A stretch of DNA of 64,000 bases from Pseudalkalibacillus berkeleyi (GTDB taxonomy: Bacteria; Bacillota; Bacilli; Bacillales; Fictibacillaceae). A program made the position numbers and the translations under genes. Positions 1 to 7,416 of the stretch are shown here, one piece after another (the first letter of the stretch is position 1; the number at the start of each line of letters is the position of its first letter). The stretch lies in the NCBI RefSeq assembly GCF_021608225.1, contig NZ_JAKIJS010000003.1, positions 1-64,000 of the forward strand, given 5' to 3'. Below the pieces are notes generated by a model that did not search any database, was not told the DNA's origin, and saw nothing but the letters and a program-made list of their open reading frames with translations.

Positions 1-130
1 TTGACTTGCTCATAATTTTAAATCGAAATTGATTCAGGGTTCTTTATAAAAAGACCCGTGTTTCACGCTTGGCTTTTGTTCAGTTTTCAAAGAGCTGATC
101 GTCCGATTCGACTGCAAATGCTGTCGTTTA
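1..130 (-). other. rRNA operon leader (upstream of 16S rRNA)
   Basis: Read on the minus strand, this stretch contains the CTCTTTGAAAACTGAAC element and the AT-rich leader typical of Bacillus 16S rRNA precursors, ending in GAGCAAGTCAA close to where the mature 16S should begin. The 16S gene itself lies beyond the left edge. The leader places an rRNA operon directly downstream of the tRNA cluster. This is inferred from leader similarity; no mature rRNA sequence is visible. Confidence 0.65.
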
Positions 131-166
131 TCGGCGTGTTTGTTTGTCGTTTTTTGCGACTTAATT

Positions 167-196
167 AATGTATCATTTTCGCAAATACAATGTCAA
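167..196 (-). promoter_or_regulatory. Probable SigA promoter of the rRNA operon
   Basis: On the minus strand a perfect -35 TTGACA (191-196) is followed after 18 bp by TACATT (167-172), between tRNA-Ile and the 16S leader. A promoter here would let the rRNA operon be transcribed independently of the upstream tRNA genes. Confidence 0.5.
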
Positions 197-288
197 TAAC
201 TTTTTTGAATGAATTATTGGATTGTTTTAATCGATGATAAAGAGAATCAAATTGATAGAGAAACTCAATATTCCAAAGGAGTTGTTAA

Positions 289-365
<77 letters not shown>

Positions 366-374
366 ATTTTTGAA

Positions 375-448
375 TGGAGCGGGTGATGAGAATCGAACTC
401 ACGACCAGAGCTTGGAAGGCTCTTGTTTTACCACTAAACTACACCCGC
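375..448 (-). tRNA. tRNA-Gly (TCC)
   Basis: A 74-nt cloverleaf with the GTTCGATTC T-arm and encoded CCA; the anticodon loop CTTCCAA gives TCC. Confidence 0.97.
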
Positions 449-460
449 ATTAAATTGTGA

Positions 461-537
461 TGGTCGGGAAGACAGGATTTGAACCTGCGACCCCCTGGTC
501 CCAAACCAGGTGCTCTACCAAGCTGAGCCACTTCCCG
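461..537 (-). tRNA. tRNA-Pro (TGG)
   Basis: A 77-nt cloverleaf beginning CGGGAAG with encoded CCA; the anticodon is TGG. Confidence 0.97.
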
Positions 538-541
538 TAAA

Positions 542-618
542 TGGCGCGCCCGAGAGGAGTCGAACCCCTAACCTTCTGATCCGTAGTCAGACACTCTATC
601 CAATTGAGCTACGGGCGC
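542..618 (-). tRNA. tRNA-Arg (ACG)
   Basis: A 77-nt cloverleaf with encoded CCA. The anticodon ACG, read as ICG after A34 editing, decodes CGU/CGC/CGA. This isoacceptor would be the one read by the proposed CGC specifier of the argS T-box elsewhere in this window. Confidence 0.97.
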
Positions 619-650
619 AAAACATATAATGTAGATATGAAATTAATTTA

Positions 651-736
651 TGGTGCGGTCGAGAGGACTCGAACCTCCACGGGTATACACCCACTAGCCC
701 CTCAAGCTAGCGCGTCTGCCATTCCGCCACGACCGC
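651..736 (-). tRNA. tRNA-Leu (GAG)
   Basis: An 86-nt class II tRNA with long variable arm and encoded CCA; anticodon GAG. Its anticodon stem-loop CTAGCTTGAGGGGCTAG closely matches the 17-bp attB of the B. subtilis element ICEBs1 in trnS-Leu2 (recalled as CTAGGTTGAGGGCCTAG). No integrase or element follows, so the site appears unoccupied. Confidence 0.97.
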
Positions 737-806
737 TAAATTGTTGATGTTTAAAACTAGTGATGCACTTTATTGTAAATCCGCATTGCACCATTTAAAT
801 AAATAA

Positions 807-892
807 TGGTGCGGGTGGAGGGACTTGAACCCCCACGTCGCAAGGACACTAGATCCTAAGTCTAGCGCGTCTGCCAATTCCGCCACACCCGC
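807..892 (-). tRNA. tRNA-Leu (TAG)
   Basis: An 86-nt class II tRNA with encoded CCA; the anticodon loop ACTTAGG gives TAG. Confidence 0.97.
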
Positions 893-898
893 AAAAAG

Positions 899-974
899 TG
901 GTGAGCCATGAAGGACTCGAACCTTCGACCCTCTGATTAAAAGTCAGATGCTCTACCGACTGAGCTAATGGCTC
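899..974 (-). tRNA. tRNA-Lys (TTT)
   Basis: A 76-nt cloverleaf with encoded CCA; the loop CTTTTAA gives anticodon TTT. Confidence 0.97.
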
Positions 975-980
975 GTTAAA

Positions 981-1055
981 TGGCTGGGCTAGCTGGATTC
1001 GAACCAACGCATGACGGAATCAAAATCCGTTGCCTTACCGCTTGGCTATAGCCCA
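981..1055 (-). tRNA. tRNA-Gln (TTG)
   Basis: A 75-nt cloverleaf with encoded CCA; the loop TTTTGAT gives anticodon TTG. Confidence 0.97.
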
Positions 1056-1088
1056 ATGATTTAACTTACATTTTAAATTGAATATTAA

Positions 1089-1164
1089 TGGCGGACCCGA
1101 CCGGATTTGAACCGGCGATCTCCTGCGTGACAGGCAGGCATGTTAACCCCTACACCACGGGTCC
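1089..1164 (-). tRNA. tRNA-Asp (GTC)
   Basis: A 76-nt cloverleaf with encoded CCA; the loop CTGTCAC gives anticodon GTC. Confidence 0.97.
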
Positions 1165-1193
1165 AGCTATAAAATCGTTTTGAATCATTTAAA

Positions 1194-1268
1194 TGGTGAC
1201 CCCTACGGGATTCGAACCCGTGTTACCGCCGTGAAAGGGCGGTGTCTTAACCACTTGACCAAGGGGCC
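1194..1268 (-). tRNA. tRNA-Glu (TTC)
   Basis: A 75-nt cloverleaf with encoded CCA; the loop CTTTCAC gives anticodon TTC. Confidence 0.97.
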
Positions 1269-1286
1269 GTTTATTAAAAGTTTGAA

Positions 1287-1377
1287 TGGCGGAGAAGGAG
1301 GGATTTGAACCCTCGCGCCGCTTACACGACCTACACCCTTAGCAGGGGCGCCCCTTCAGCCACTTGGGTACTTCTCC
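1287..1377 (-). tRNA. tRNA-Ser (GCT)
   Basis: A 91-nt class II tRNA with long variable arm and encoded CCA; the loop CTGCTAA gives anticodon GCT. Confidence 0.97.
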
Positions 1378-1378
1378 A

Positions 1379-1453
1379 TGGCTCCACAGGCAGGACTCGA
1401 ACCTGCGACCGATCGGTTAACAGCCGATAGCTCTACCACTGAGCTACTGTGGA
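1379..1453 (-). tRNA. tRNA-Asn (GTT)
   Basis: A 75-nt cloverleaf with encoded CCA; the loop CTGTTAA gives anticodon GTT. It is the promoter-proximal gene of the 12-tRNA cluster; only one base separates it from tRNA-Ser. Confidence 0.97.
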
Positions 1454-1487
1454 ATAACGTGTAATTCGTTTTTTGGCGACAATAAGT

Positions 1488-1516
1488 ATCTTACAACAGA
1501 TGAAAAGCGAAGTCAA
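1488..1516 (-). promoter_or_regulatory. SigA-type promoter of the tRNA cluster
   Basis: On the minus strand TTGACT (1511-1516) and TAAGAT (1488-1493) are separated by 17 bp, about 35 bp upstream of tRNA-Asn. The position fits transcription of the whole cluster. Confidence 0.6.
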
Positions 1517-1623
1517 TAGCTTTTTTTATGTTTTAAAATCTTTTTGTTAAGCCTTGTCGAATGAGCGCTTGTCTCCATTAGCGACTTAATAAAAGTAACA
1601 TAACCCATAATCTTAGTCAATAT

Positions 1624-2073
1624 CTATTTAAGAATTAATTTACCACTACATTTACCACAAGCATACTTATTCGTATCTACTCTGCGTTTTCTCCGATACT
1701 CTATACCACAAGCCTTGCAACGGTATAAGTATTTAATGGATTCCTGCCTACGTTGACCAGGGATGATCTGGCAGTATCTACTCCCGCCAACCGCTTCTAA
1801 TAGTTGCTTAAAATCTTGATCCCGATGACGATATCCTCTATTTAAGATATGTAGATGATAATGGCACAGCTCGTGCTTAATAATTTTTTTGAACTCCTCT
1901 ATCCCATGAACCTCTAACTGTTTTGGATTGAATTCTAGGTCATGACTTTTTAGGAGATATCGACCACCTGTTGTTTTAAGGCGCTGGTTAAATCGTGCGT
2001 TATGGGTAAATGACCGATTAAACGACTGTAATGATATTTCTTCTACTAGTTGTTGCAGCTCGCTTTGCTCCAT
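1624..2073 (-). CDS. ydcK: SprT-like zinc metalloprotease family protein
   Basis: This 149-residue protein belongs to the SprT family. The zinc-binding HExxH-type motif appears as HELCHYHLH near residue 67, and the C-terminal third has two CxxC pairs (CKACG and CGKCSG) of a SprT zinc ribbon. The reading frame is open further upstream to 2217, but the start chosen here (ATG at 2073, preceded by GGGTGG) gives the family length and alignment beginning MEQSELQ, whereas the longer frame would run through the divergent cmpA ribosome binding site. It sits between tex/cmpA and the tRNA cluster, as ydcK does in B. subtilis. Its cellular substrate is unknown; SprT relatives are protein-degrading or DNA-protein-crosslink proteases. 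Confidence 0.9.
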   Translation of the reverse strand: MEQSELQQLVEEISLQSFNRSFTHNARFNQRLKTTGGRYLLKSHDLEFNPKQLEVHGIEEFKKIIKHELCHYHLHILNRGYRHRDQDFKQLLEAVGGSRYCQIIPGQRRQESIKYLYRCKACGIEYRRKRRVDTNKYACGKCSGKLILK

Positions 2074-2215
2074 GCTCTTCCACCCTTTGAGATCTTCATC
2101 TCTTTTATTTTGCCAAAATTCCTTCGAAAAGAAAAGTAAAGAATCGTCACGAACATAGGCAAGCCGTCTCACATAGACTAATAACCACCAGTAGCATAGT
2201 GAGGAGGGGCTTATC

Positions 2216-2329
2216 ATGCCTTACTGGTTTAAAAAGCAGTTAAGGAATGCTTATTTCAATAAAGACCGTTATCAAATCAAATTACTTAACCAATGTTGGT
2301 TTTTCTACAGAAAAAAACACTGCTCTTAG
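2216..2329 (+). CDS. cmpA: CmpA, cortex morphogenetic small protein
   Basis: A 37-codon ORF on the plus strand encodes a short basic protein that begins MPYWFKKQLRNAYFNKD and ends in the motif CWFFYRKKHCS. I recognise it as CmpA, the small B. subtilis sporulation protein that couples coat and cortex assembly together with SpoIVA and the ClpX protease. A strong GAGGAGGGG ribosome binding site lies 6-7 bases upstream of the ATG. It lies between the tex and SprT-like genes, the same locus as in B. subtilis, and is divergent from ydcK and convergent with tex. It should be expressed in the mother cell under SigE; I see no clean SigE promoter. The gene is too short for many gene finders. Confidence 0.93.
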   Translation: MPYWFKKQLRNAYFNKDRYQIKLLNQCWFFYRKKHCS

Positions 2330-2345
2330 TAAGCAGTGCTTTTTA
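2311..2345. terminator. Bidirectional terminator between cmpA and tex
   Basis: CACTGCT (2318-2324) pairs with AGCAGTG (2332-2338). The hairpin is preceded by an A-run and followed by a T-run, so it can end transcripts of both cmpA (overlapping its last codons) and tex. Confidence 0.75.
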
Positions 2346-2352
2346 ATGGGTT

Positions 2353-4515
2353 TTAATGATTAACCATCGTTAATGCAATTCTTTGTTTCTTCACATCTAC
2401 TTGGTCCACCCAAACGGTAACAACCTCCCCGACATGGACGACATCCATCGGGTGTTTAACGAATCGGTTACTCAGTTTTGAAATATGGACAAGACCGTCT
2501 TGTTTAACGCCGATATCAACGAACGCACCGAAATCAACAACGTTCCTAACCGTCCCTTCAAGCTCCATACCCTCTTCTAAATCTTCCATTTTGAGTACAT
2601 CTGTCTTCAATAACGGCTTTGCAATTTCATCACGAGGGTCTCGAGACGGCTTAACAAGCGCATCAATAATATCTTTTAAAGTTAATTCTCCAATGTCCAA
2701 CTTGCTCGCATATTCAGCTACATCAAGTGATTGTAATTTTGCTTTGATTTCTTCAGATCCAATATCTTTTGTCGTTGCACCTAATAGTTCGAGTAGCTTC
2801 TTCGTGTCGTTATATGTTTCTGGGTGAATAGGTGTCTGATCTAAAGGGTTTTTCCCTTCCATAATGCGAAGAAACCCGATACACTGCTCATACGTTTTCG
2901 CACCTAGTCTAGGAATTTTCTTAAGCTGCGCACGACTTGTAAACTTTCCTTCTTCTTCCCTTTGCTTGACAACATTATTTGCAACTGTTTTTGATAGCCC
3001 TGCAACATATTGCAGCAAGGATGAGGAGGCGGTATTTACATTCACCCCAACTTGGTTTACTACTGTCTCTACAACGAATGTTAAAGAATCATTCAATTGC
3101 TTCTGAGCAACATCATGTTGATATTGACCGACACCAATTGATTTTGGATCGATTTTTACGAGCTCCGCTAATGGATCTTGGAGTCTTCGCGCGATTGAAA
3201 CCGCACTTCTCTCTTCCACTTTCATATCGGGAAATTCTTGTCTCGCAACATCAGATGCTGAGTAAACACTTGCTCCAGCCTCATTTACAATGATGTAGGC
3301 TAAAGATCGGTTCTGCTCTTTAATTAAGTCTGCCACAAACTGCTCGGTTTCCCTCGAACCTGTACCGTTACCGATTGCGATAATTTCTACGCCATGTTTT
3401 TCAATTAGCTTTTGTAAGATTTCTTTAGATTTCTCAATGTCCGATCGAGGGGGTGTCGGATACATAACGTTGATATCGAGTGTTTTCCCCGTATCGTCAA
3501 CGACTGCAATTTTACAACCTGTTCGGTAGCCCGGATCAATTCCTAGTGCAATCTTACCTTTCAATGGTGGTTGAAGTAATAAGTGCCTCAGATTTTCAGA
3601 GAAAATTCGTATCGCTTGTGCATCTGCTTGTTCGGTTAACTCATTTCGAATATCTCGTTCTATGGAAGGCGCAACTAAACGCTTATATCCGTCTAGAATG
3701 GCTCGTTCAATGTACATTTTCGAAGAAGAGTCAGCCACTACATACTTTTCATTCAGCCTTCGAATAATTTTATCCGAGGGAGCGCTAATTGATACTCTTA
3801 GGATGCCTTCCTTTTCTCCACGGTTAACCGCTAATGTACGATGTGGAACGATTTTCTTGATAGGTTCTTGATAATCGTAGTACATCTCAAATGTCTTTTC
3901 GTCTTCTTCATCCACTTTCTTGGATTTCACTTTCGTTTCCACCATGCCTTCTTGGAAAGTGAGTGTACGAATCCAAGTGCGATTGTCTGAATCATCTGAG
4001 ACACGCTCAGCGATAATATCTTCTGCCCCTTGTATTGCATCCTCTACCGCAACTACTTCATTTTCATCAGATAAAAATGCACGAGCTTCATTTTCAACAT
4101 TTAATCCTTTACGTTGTTCCATAATAAGGTCCGCTAAAGGTTCTAATCCTTTTTCTTTCGCAGTGGTCGCACGAGTACGCTTTTTCTGCTTATAGGGGCG
4201 ATAGAGGTCTTCGACTTGTTGGAGCTTTGTCGCTTTATGTATATCAGACTTCAATTCATCTGTCAGTTTATCCTGTTCTTCAATGAGACGTAACACTTCT
4301 TCTTTACGTTTTTCTAAATTGTTTTTATATTCCCACGCCTCGGACACGTCACGAATTTGAACCTCGTCCGCCGCGCCTGTCATTTCTTTTCTATAACGCG
4401 CGATAAATGGTACCGTATTCCCTTCAACTAATAAATCAATTATATTCTTTACATACTTAATAGAGAGCTTTGTCTCACTTGCGATCTGTTTAATCAATTC
4501 GTTATTAAGCTCCAC
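2353..4515 (-). CDS. tex: Tex family RNA-binding transcription accessory protein
   Basis: A 720-residue Tex protein of normal family length. It has an N-terminal helical region, a YqgF/RNase H-like domain around residues 320-450 (ALGIDPGYRTGCKIAVV, then IAIGNGTGSRETE), helix-hairpin-helix motifs around 490-560 and a C-terminal S1 RNA-binding domain (GTVRNVVDFGAFVDIGV). The start is a GTG at 4515 with GAGGAGGAA seven bases upstream. Tex proteins associate with transcription and RNA metabolism; B. subtilis YdcI occupies this locus. The identification is secure, the precise role in Bacillus less so. Confidence 0.97.
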   Translation of the reverse strand: MELNNELIKQIASETKLSIKYVKNIIDLLVEGNTVPFIARYRKEMTGAADEVQIRDVSEAWEYKNNLEKRKEEVLRLIEEQDKLTDELKSDIHKATKLQQVEDLYRPYKQKKRTRATTAKEKGLEPLADLIMEQRKGLNVENEARAFLSDENEVVAVEDAIQGAEDIIAERVSDDSDNRTWIRTLTFQEGMVETKVKSKKVDEEDEKTFEMYYDYQEPIKKIVPHRTLAVNRGEKEGILRVSISAPSDKIIRRLNEKYVVADSSSKMYIERAILDGYKRLVAPSIERDIRNELTEQADAQAIRIFSENLRHLLLQPPLKGKIALGIDPGYRTGCKIAVVDDTGKTLDINVMYPTPPRSDIEKSKEILQKLIEKHGVEIIAIGNGTGSRETEQFVADLIKEQNRSLAYIIVNEAGASVYSASDVARQEFPDMKVEERSAVSIARRLQDPLAELVKIDPKSIGVGQYQHDVAQKQLNDSLTFVVETVVNQVGVNVNTASSSLLQYVAGLSKTVANNVVKQREEEGKFTSRAQLKKIPRLGAKTYEQCIGFLRIMEGKNPLDQTPIHPETYNDTKKLLELLGATTKDIGSEEIKAKLQSLDVAEYASKLDIGELTLKDIIDALVKPSRDPRDEIAKPLLKTDVLKMEDLEEGMELEGTVRNVVDFGAFVDIGVKQDGLVHISKLSNRFVKHPMDVVHVGEVVTVWVDQVDVKKQRIALTMVNH

Positions 4516-4572
4516 CTGCGTTCCTCCTCATTACATTAACGATATAGAATCAAGTGTACCAAATAAGTAAAG

Positions 4573-5133
4573 GTAAAGAAATCTTAGCGATAGCCAAGCA
4601 TTAGCACAGGCTGAGCTTTAGATGCACTTATACTGGTTTCCTACACTTTTCCTCTACGTCGTTTAATCACCATTGCTGAAAAGTGATCATCAACCACGTA
4701 TAAAGAAATCTTGGTGAAATCAAGTGAAGCGAAGATTGAACCTTAGATGCACTTATACTGGTTTCCTACACTTTTCTTCTACGTCGTTTAATCACCATTG
4801 CTGAAAAGTGATCACCAACCACGTATAAAGAAATCTTAGCGATAGCCAAGCATTAGCGCAGGCTGAGCTTTAGATCCTCGAAAAAGCAGTTGCTTTTTCT
4901 TCGTGCGGTGCATCGCTTCCGTTGCTTCCAGCTTGTGCACTTATACTGGTTTCCTACACTTTTCCTCTACGTCGTTTAATCACCATTGCTGAAAAGTGAT
5001 CACCAACCACGTATAAAGAAATCTTGGTGAAGTCAAGTGAAGCGAAGATTGAACCTTAGATCCTCGAAAAAGCAGTTGCTTTTTCTTCGTGCGGTGCATC
5101 ACTTCCGTTGCTACCAGCTTGTGCACTTATACT
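4573..5133. repeat. Composite modular intergenic repeat
   Basis: This 560-bp gene-free stretch between tex and rsbX is built from repeated modules. Module A (89 bp) occurs three times at 4624-4712, 4749-4837 and 4937-5025, with end fragments at 4573-4585 and 5123-5133. Module B (38 bp) is at 4586-4623 and 4838-4875; module B2 (36 bp) at 4713-4748 and 5026-5061; module C (61 bp) at 4876-4936 and 5062-5122. Copies of a module differ by only a few bases. Module A contains the inverted repeat CACTTTTC...GAAAAGTG and module C contains AAAAAGCAGTTGCTTTTT, so both can fold. I see no ORF in it. Confidence 0.9.
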
Positions 5134-5149
5134 AATTTCACTCACTAAC

Positions 5150-5186
5150 AAAAAAAGAGCTCCCTCATCGTGTGAGAAAACTCTTT
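5150..5186 (-). terminator. Terminator of the sigB operon
   Basis: On the minus strand AAAGAG...CTCTTT forms the base of an imperfect hairpin immediately after the rsbX stop codon, followed by a run of seven T. Confidence 0.7.
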
Positions 5187-5792
5187 CTAAGTTAGCTTAC
5201 CTATTACACAAGTCATGTCATCTTTCGTTGCAAGGGCTTTTTGTTTCAATAAGCTTGCTGCAATTTTAGGGCTCCTTGCTCTCATAACATTCCTTTTGTC
5301 AGGAGAACTTAGCTCTACACCATCTGAATAAGCGACGAACATTGAACCTTCCGGATAATCAACTTGTCTTACTTGAAGCTTTGTCGGCTTCCCTGAAAGG
5401 AATCCCGTCTTAGGGATGGCATGAATTAACTTCCCTGATGGTAGGCCAATAATTAAGCGAATATTACCTACCCCACAGTATTCTAATACATTAGATTTGA
5501 AGTGCACTTTAAACAGTGTTAAAACGGCTCCTCGAGTGTTTGAAAGTGCTTGATTGCATCTTTGGACTAACATTTCCACATCATCATCGTGATGTTCTTC
5601 TACAACTTTAACAGCTTTGGTAGAGGCATCATGAGCCAGCTGCCCACTACCTAGACCATCCGCAACGAGACAAACAAAATAATCATCGGTCTCTTTCGTG
5701 AAAAAGCTATCTCCATTACATTGACCTTCGATTTTCGATCGCTGAAATGTGCTTAAATCGATTCTTTGATCAACTGAATGCTCTTCAATCAT
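5187..5792 (-). CDS. rsbX: RsbX, PP2C-type phosphatase feeding back on the stressosome
   Basis: A 201-residue PP2C-like serine phosphatase, the last gene of the sigB operon. RsbX dephosphorylates phosphorylated RsbS and RsbR to reset the stressosome. Metal-binding PP2C features are visible: VADGLGSG near residue 44, YSDGVE near 155 and a C-terminal DDMTCVIG motif. The ATG overlaps the sigB stop codon and has GGAGG six bases upstream. A SigB-type promoter before rsbV should make rsbX part of the induced transcript. Confidence 0.95.
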   Translation of the reverse strand: MIEEHSVDQRIDLSTFQRSKIEGQCNGDSFFTKETDDYFVCLVADGLGSGQLAHDASTKAVKVVEEHHDDDVEMLVQRCNQALSNTRGAVLTLFKVHFKSNVLEYCGVGNIRLIIGLPSGKLIHAIPKTGFLSGKPTKLQVRQVDYPEGSMFVAYSDGVELSSPDKRNVMRARSPKIAASLLKQKALATKDDMTCVIGKLT

Positions 5793-6594
5793 TTAAAGCC
5801 TCCGAAGAATCGACGCGAATCGCATCTTTTAATTTTTCTAACGCTCTACGTTGTAACCTTGAAACATGCATTTGGGAAATATTTAATCTAGTTCCCGTTT
5901 CCTTCTGACTTAAATTTTCAAAATACGTACATTGAAGAATTTCTTGTTCTCGTTCAGTTAGTACAGCGAACGCCTTTTGCAGGAGCATCCGTTGGTCAGT
6001 CTGTTCGTAACCATTCTCTGTGCTTCCGACAAGATCTAATAACGTGACTGTACTACCTTCTTGATCTGCTTCAATGGAACTATCAACAGATAAGGCTTGA
6101 TAACTCTTGCCCATCTCCATCGTTTCAAGGACTTCCTCTTCAGAGGATTCAAGGTATTCAGCTATTTCAGCAACCTTCGGCGAACGTTGAAGGTCATTGG
6201 TTAATTCCTCAACCGCCCGCTTAATTCGTGGACTTAGCTCTTTTATCCTTCTCGGAACGTGTACGCTCCAAGTTTTATCTCGAATAAATCGCTTAATCTC
6301 ACCGATGATCGTTGGAACAGCAAATGATTCGAAGCTTCTACCGAATTCAGGGTCGTAACGGCGAAATGCAGCTAGAAGACCAATCATTCCAACCTGGACG
6401 AGGTCATCATGAATACTTTTCCCTTTAGAAAATTTTCGAGCAAGAGAGTGAACCAAATCTTTATAGTTCTCAACAAGAATGGTCTGAATCTCCTGATTCT
6501 CAGGATCCTCTCTTAATTGTTCTAGTAATTCATAGATGTGTTCTTTATTGTGACGGGGCTTGCTTGTATTGGTCGACACTTTCATCCACCCCAT
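5785..6594 (-). CDS. sigB: RNA polymerase sigma factor SigB
   Basis: The general stress sigma factor, about 265-269 residues. Conserved region 2 (DDLVQVGMIGLLAAFRRYD, then the FESFAVPTIIGEIKRFIRD block), region 3 (HVPRRIKELSPRIK) and region 4 with the helix-turn-helix (SQKETGTRLNISQMHVSRLQ) are all intact. SigB is held by RsbW and released when unphosphorylated RsbV binds RsbW. The exact start is uncertain: ATG at 6594, ATG at 6585 or GTG at 6579, the last being best placed behind GGGGTGG. The gene overlaps the end of rsbW by up to 50 bp, implying translational coupling. Confidence 0.97.
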   Translation of the reverse strand: MGWMKVSTNTSKPRHNKEHIYELLEQLREDPENQEIQTILVENYKDLVHSLARKFSKGKSIHDDLVQVGMIGLLAAFRRYDPEFGRSFESFAVPTIIGEIKRFIRDKTWSVHVPRRIKELSPRIKRAVEELTNDLQRSPKVAEIAEYLESSEEEVLETMEMGKSYQALSVDSSIEADQEGSTVTLLDLVGSTENGYEQTDQRMLLQKAFAVLTEREQEILQCTYFENLSQKETGTRLNISQMHVSRLQRRALEKLKDAIRVDSSEALND

Positions 6595-7018
6595 CTCTAT
6601 TTAGGTATTTCGTCATCATGACTACAACGCCTGCATCTTCGCGAATATTTACTTCATCCATTAGCGTTTCAATTAAGAAAAGTCCCAACCCTCCTTCGTT
6701 GATTTGCTCAACAGGTTTGCCATTAACTGGTCCGGTTGTTTCCTTAATTTCATTTACGTCAAAGCTCTTTCCTTTATCCATAACAGTAATTTCAAGTTTA
6801 TCTTCAAACTTTCCATAGGATAAACGGATTTCGCCATCTTCATCTGAAACATAAGCATGGTTAACTGCATTCGTAATCGCTTCTGAAATCGCAATTTTAA
6901 TGTCTTCTATTTCATCAAATGTATAGCCCATTCGACTCGCTATGCCAGACACAGTCAAACGCGCTACACCAACAAAGTCAGGTTTGGCTGGGATCACCAT
7001 TTCAATCATATCACTCAT
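6545..7018 (-). CDS. rsbW: RsbW, anti-sigma B factor and serine kinase
   Basis: A 157-residue GHKL-fold kinase that binds SigB and phosphorylates RsbV. The N box (AISEAITNAVNHAY, near 45-58) and the ATP-lid glycine motifs (VMDKGKSFD and EGGLGLFLIE) are present. The start ATG overlaps the rsbV stop and the 3' end overlaps sigB, so V-W-B are tightly coupled as in B. subtilis. Confidence 0.96.
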   Translation of the reverse strand: MSDMIEMVIPAKPDFVGVARLTVSGIASRMGYTFDEIEDIKIAISEAITNAVNHAYVSDEDGEIRLSYGKFEDKLEITVMDKGKSFDVNEIKETTGPVNGKPVEQINEGGLGLFLIETLMDEVNIREDAGVVVMMTKYLNRDGVDESVDQYKQAPSQ

Positions 7019-7350
7019 CGCGCCTCCCCCTTTGCTGCTGGCTCAATGTTCATAACTTCAGTTAATCCTGTGATTTCAAACAATCGTTGAACTCTTTCGG
7101 TCATACCAGTTAAGATCAGCGTACTGCCGCTTTGTTGAGATGATTTCAATGCTCCAACAAATACACCTAGTCCAGTACTATCCATATAATCTACCCCACT
7201 AAGATTGACAATCACTTTATGACCTTCTTTTTGGGTTAGCCCGATTAATGTTTCTTTTAGCTTAGGTGCTGTATACGCATCTACTTCGCCGTTCAGTAGC
7301 AATTTATCCGTATTTTGATTCGAGTCTTCTATTTGAATTTGTAAGTTCAT
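7015..7350 (-). CDS. rsbV: RsbV, anti-anti-sigma factor
   Basis: A 111-residue single STAS-domain protein that sequesters RsbW when unphosphorylated. The phosphorylated serine is in the motif MDSTGLG (Ser58 here). The ATG at 7350 is chosen because AAGGGGGAA lies seven bases upstream and the N terminus MNLQIQIE matches the family; the longer frame to 7380 has no such site. A SigB-type promoter lies 40-65 bp upstream. Confidence 0.96.
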   Translation of the reverse strand: MNLQIQIEDSNQNTDKLLLNGEVDAYTAPKLKETLIGLTQKEGHKVIVNLSGVDYMDSTGLGVFVGALKSSQQSGSTLILTGMTERVQRLFEITGLTEVMNIEPAAKGEAR

Positions 7351-7390
7351 TGTTCTTCCCCCTTGGTTATAGGCATGCATTTATATATCC

Positions 7391-7416
7391 ATACCACAAT
7401 CGCAACGACCTTAAAC
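7391..7416 (-). promoter_or_regulatory. SigB-dependent promoter upstream of rsbV
   Basis: On the minus strand GTTTAA (7411-7416) and TGGTAT (7391-7396) are 14 bp apart, matching the SigB consensus GTTTAA-N12-14-GGGTAT with one mismatch. It overlaps the rsbU stop codon, the position of the autoregulatory promoter in B. subtilis, and would drive rsbV-rsbW-sigB-rsbX. Confidence 0.85.

Noticed and set aside
2074-2217. N-terminal extension of the SprT-like protein
   Set aside because: The extension has no family similarity and would read antisense through the cmpA ribosome binding site; the ATG at 2073 has its own site.
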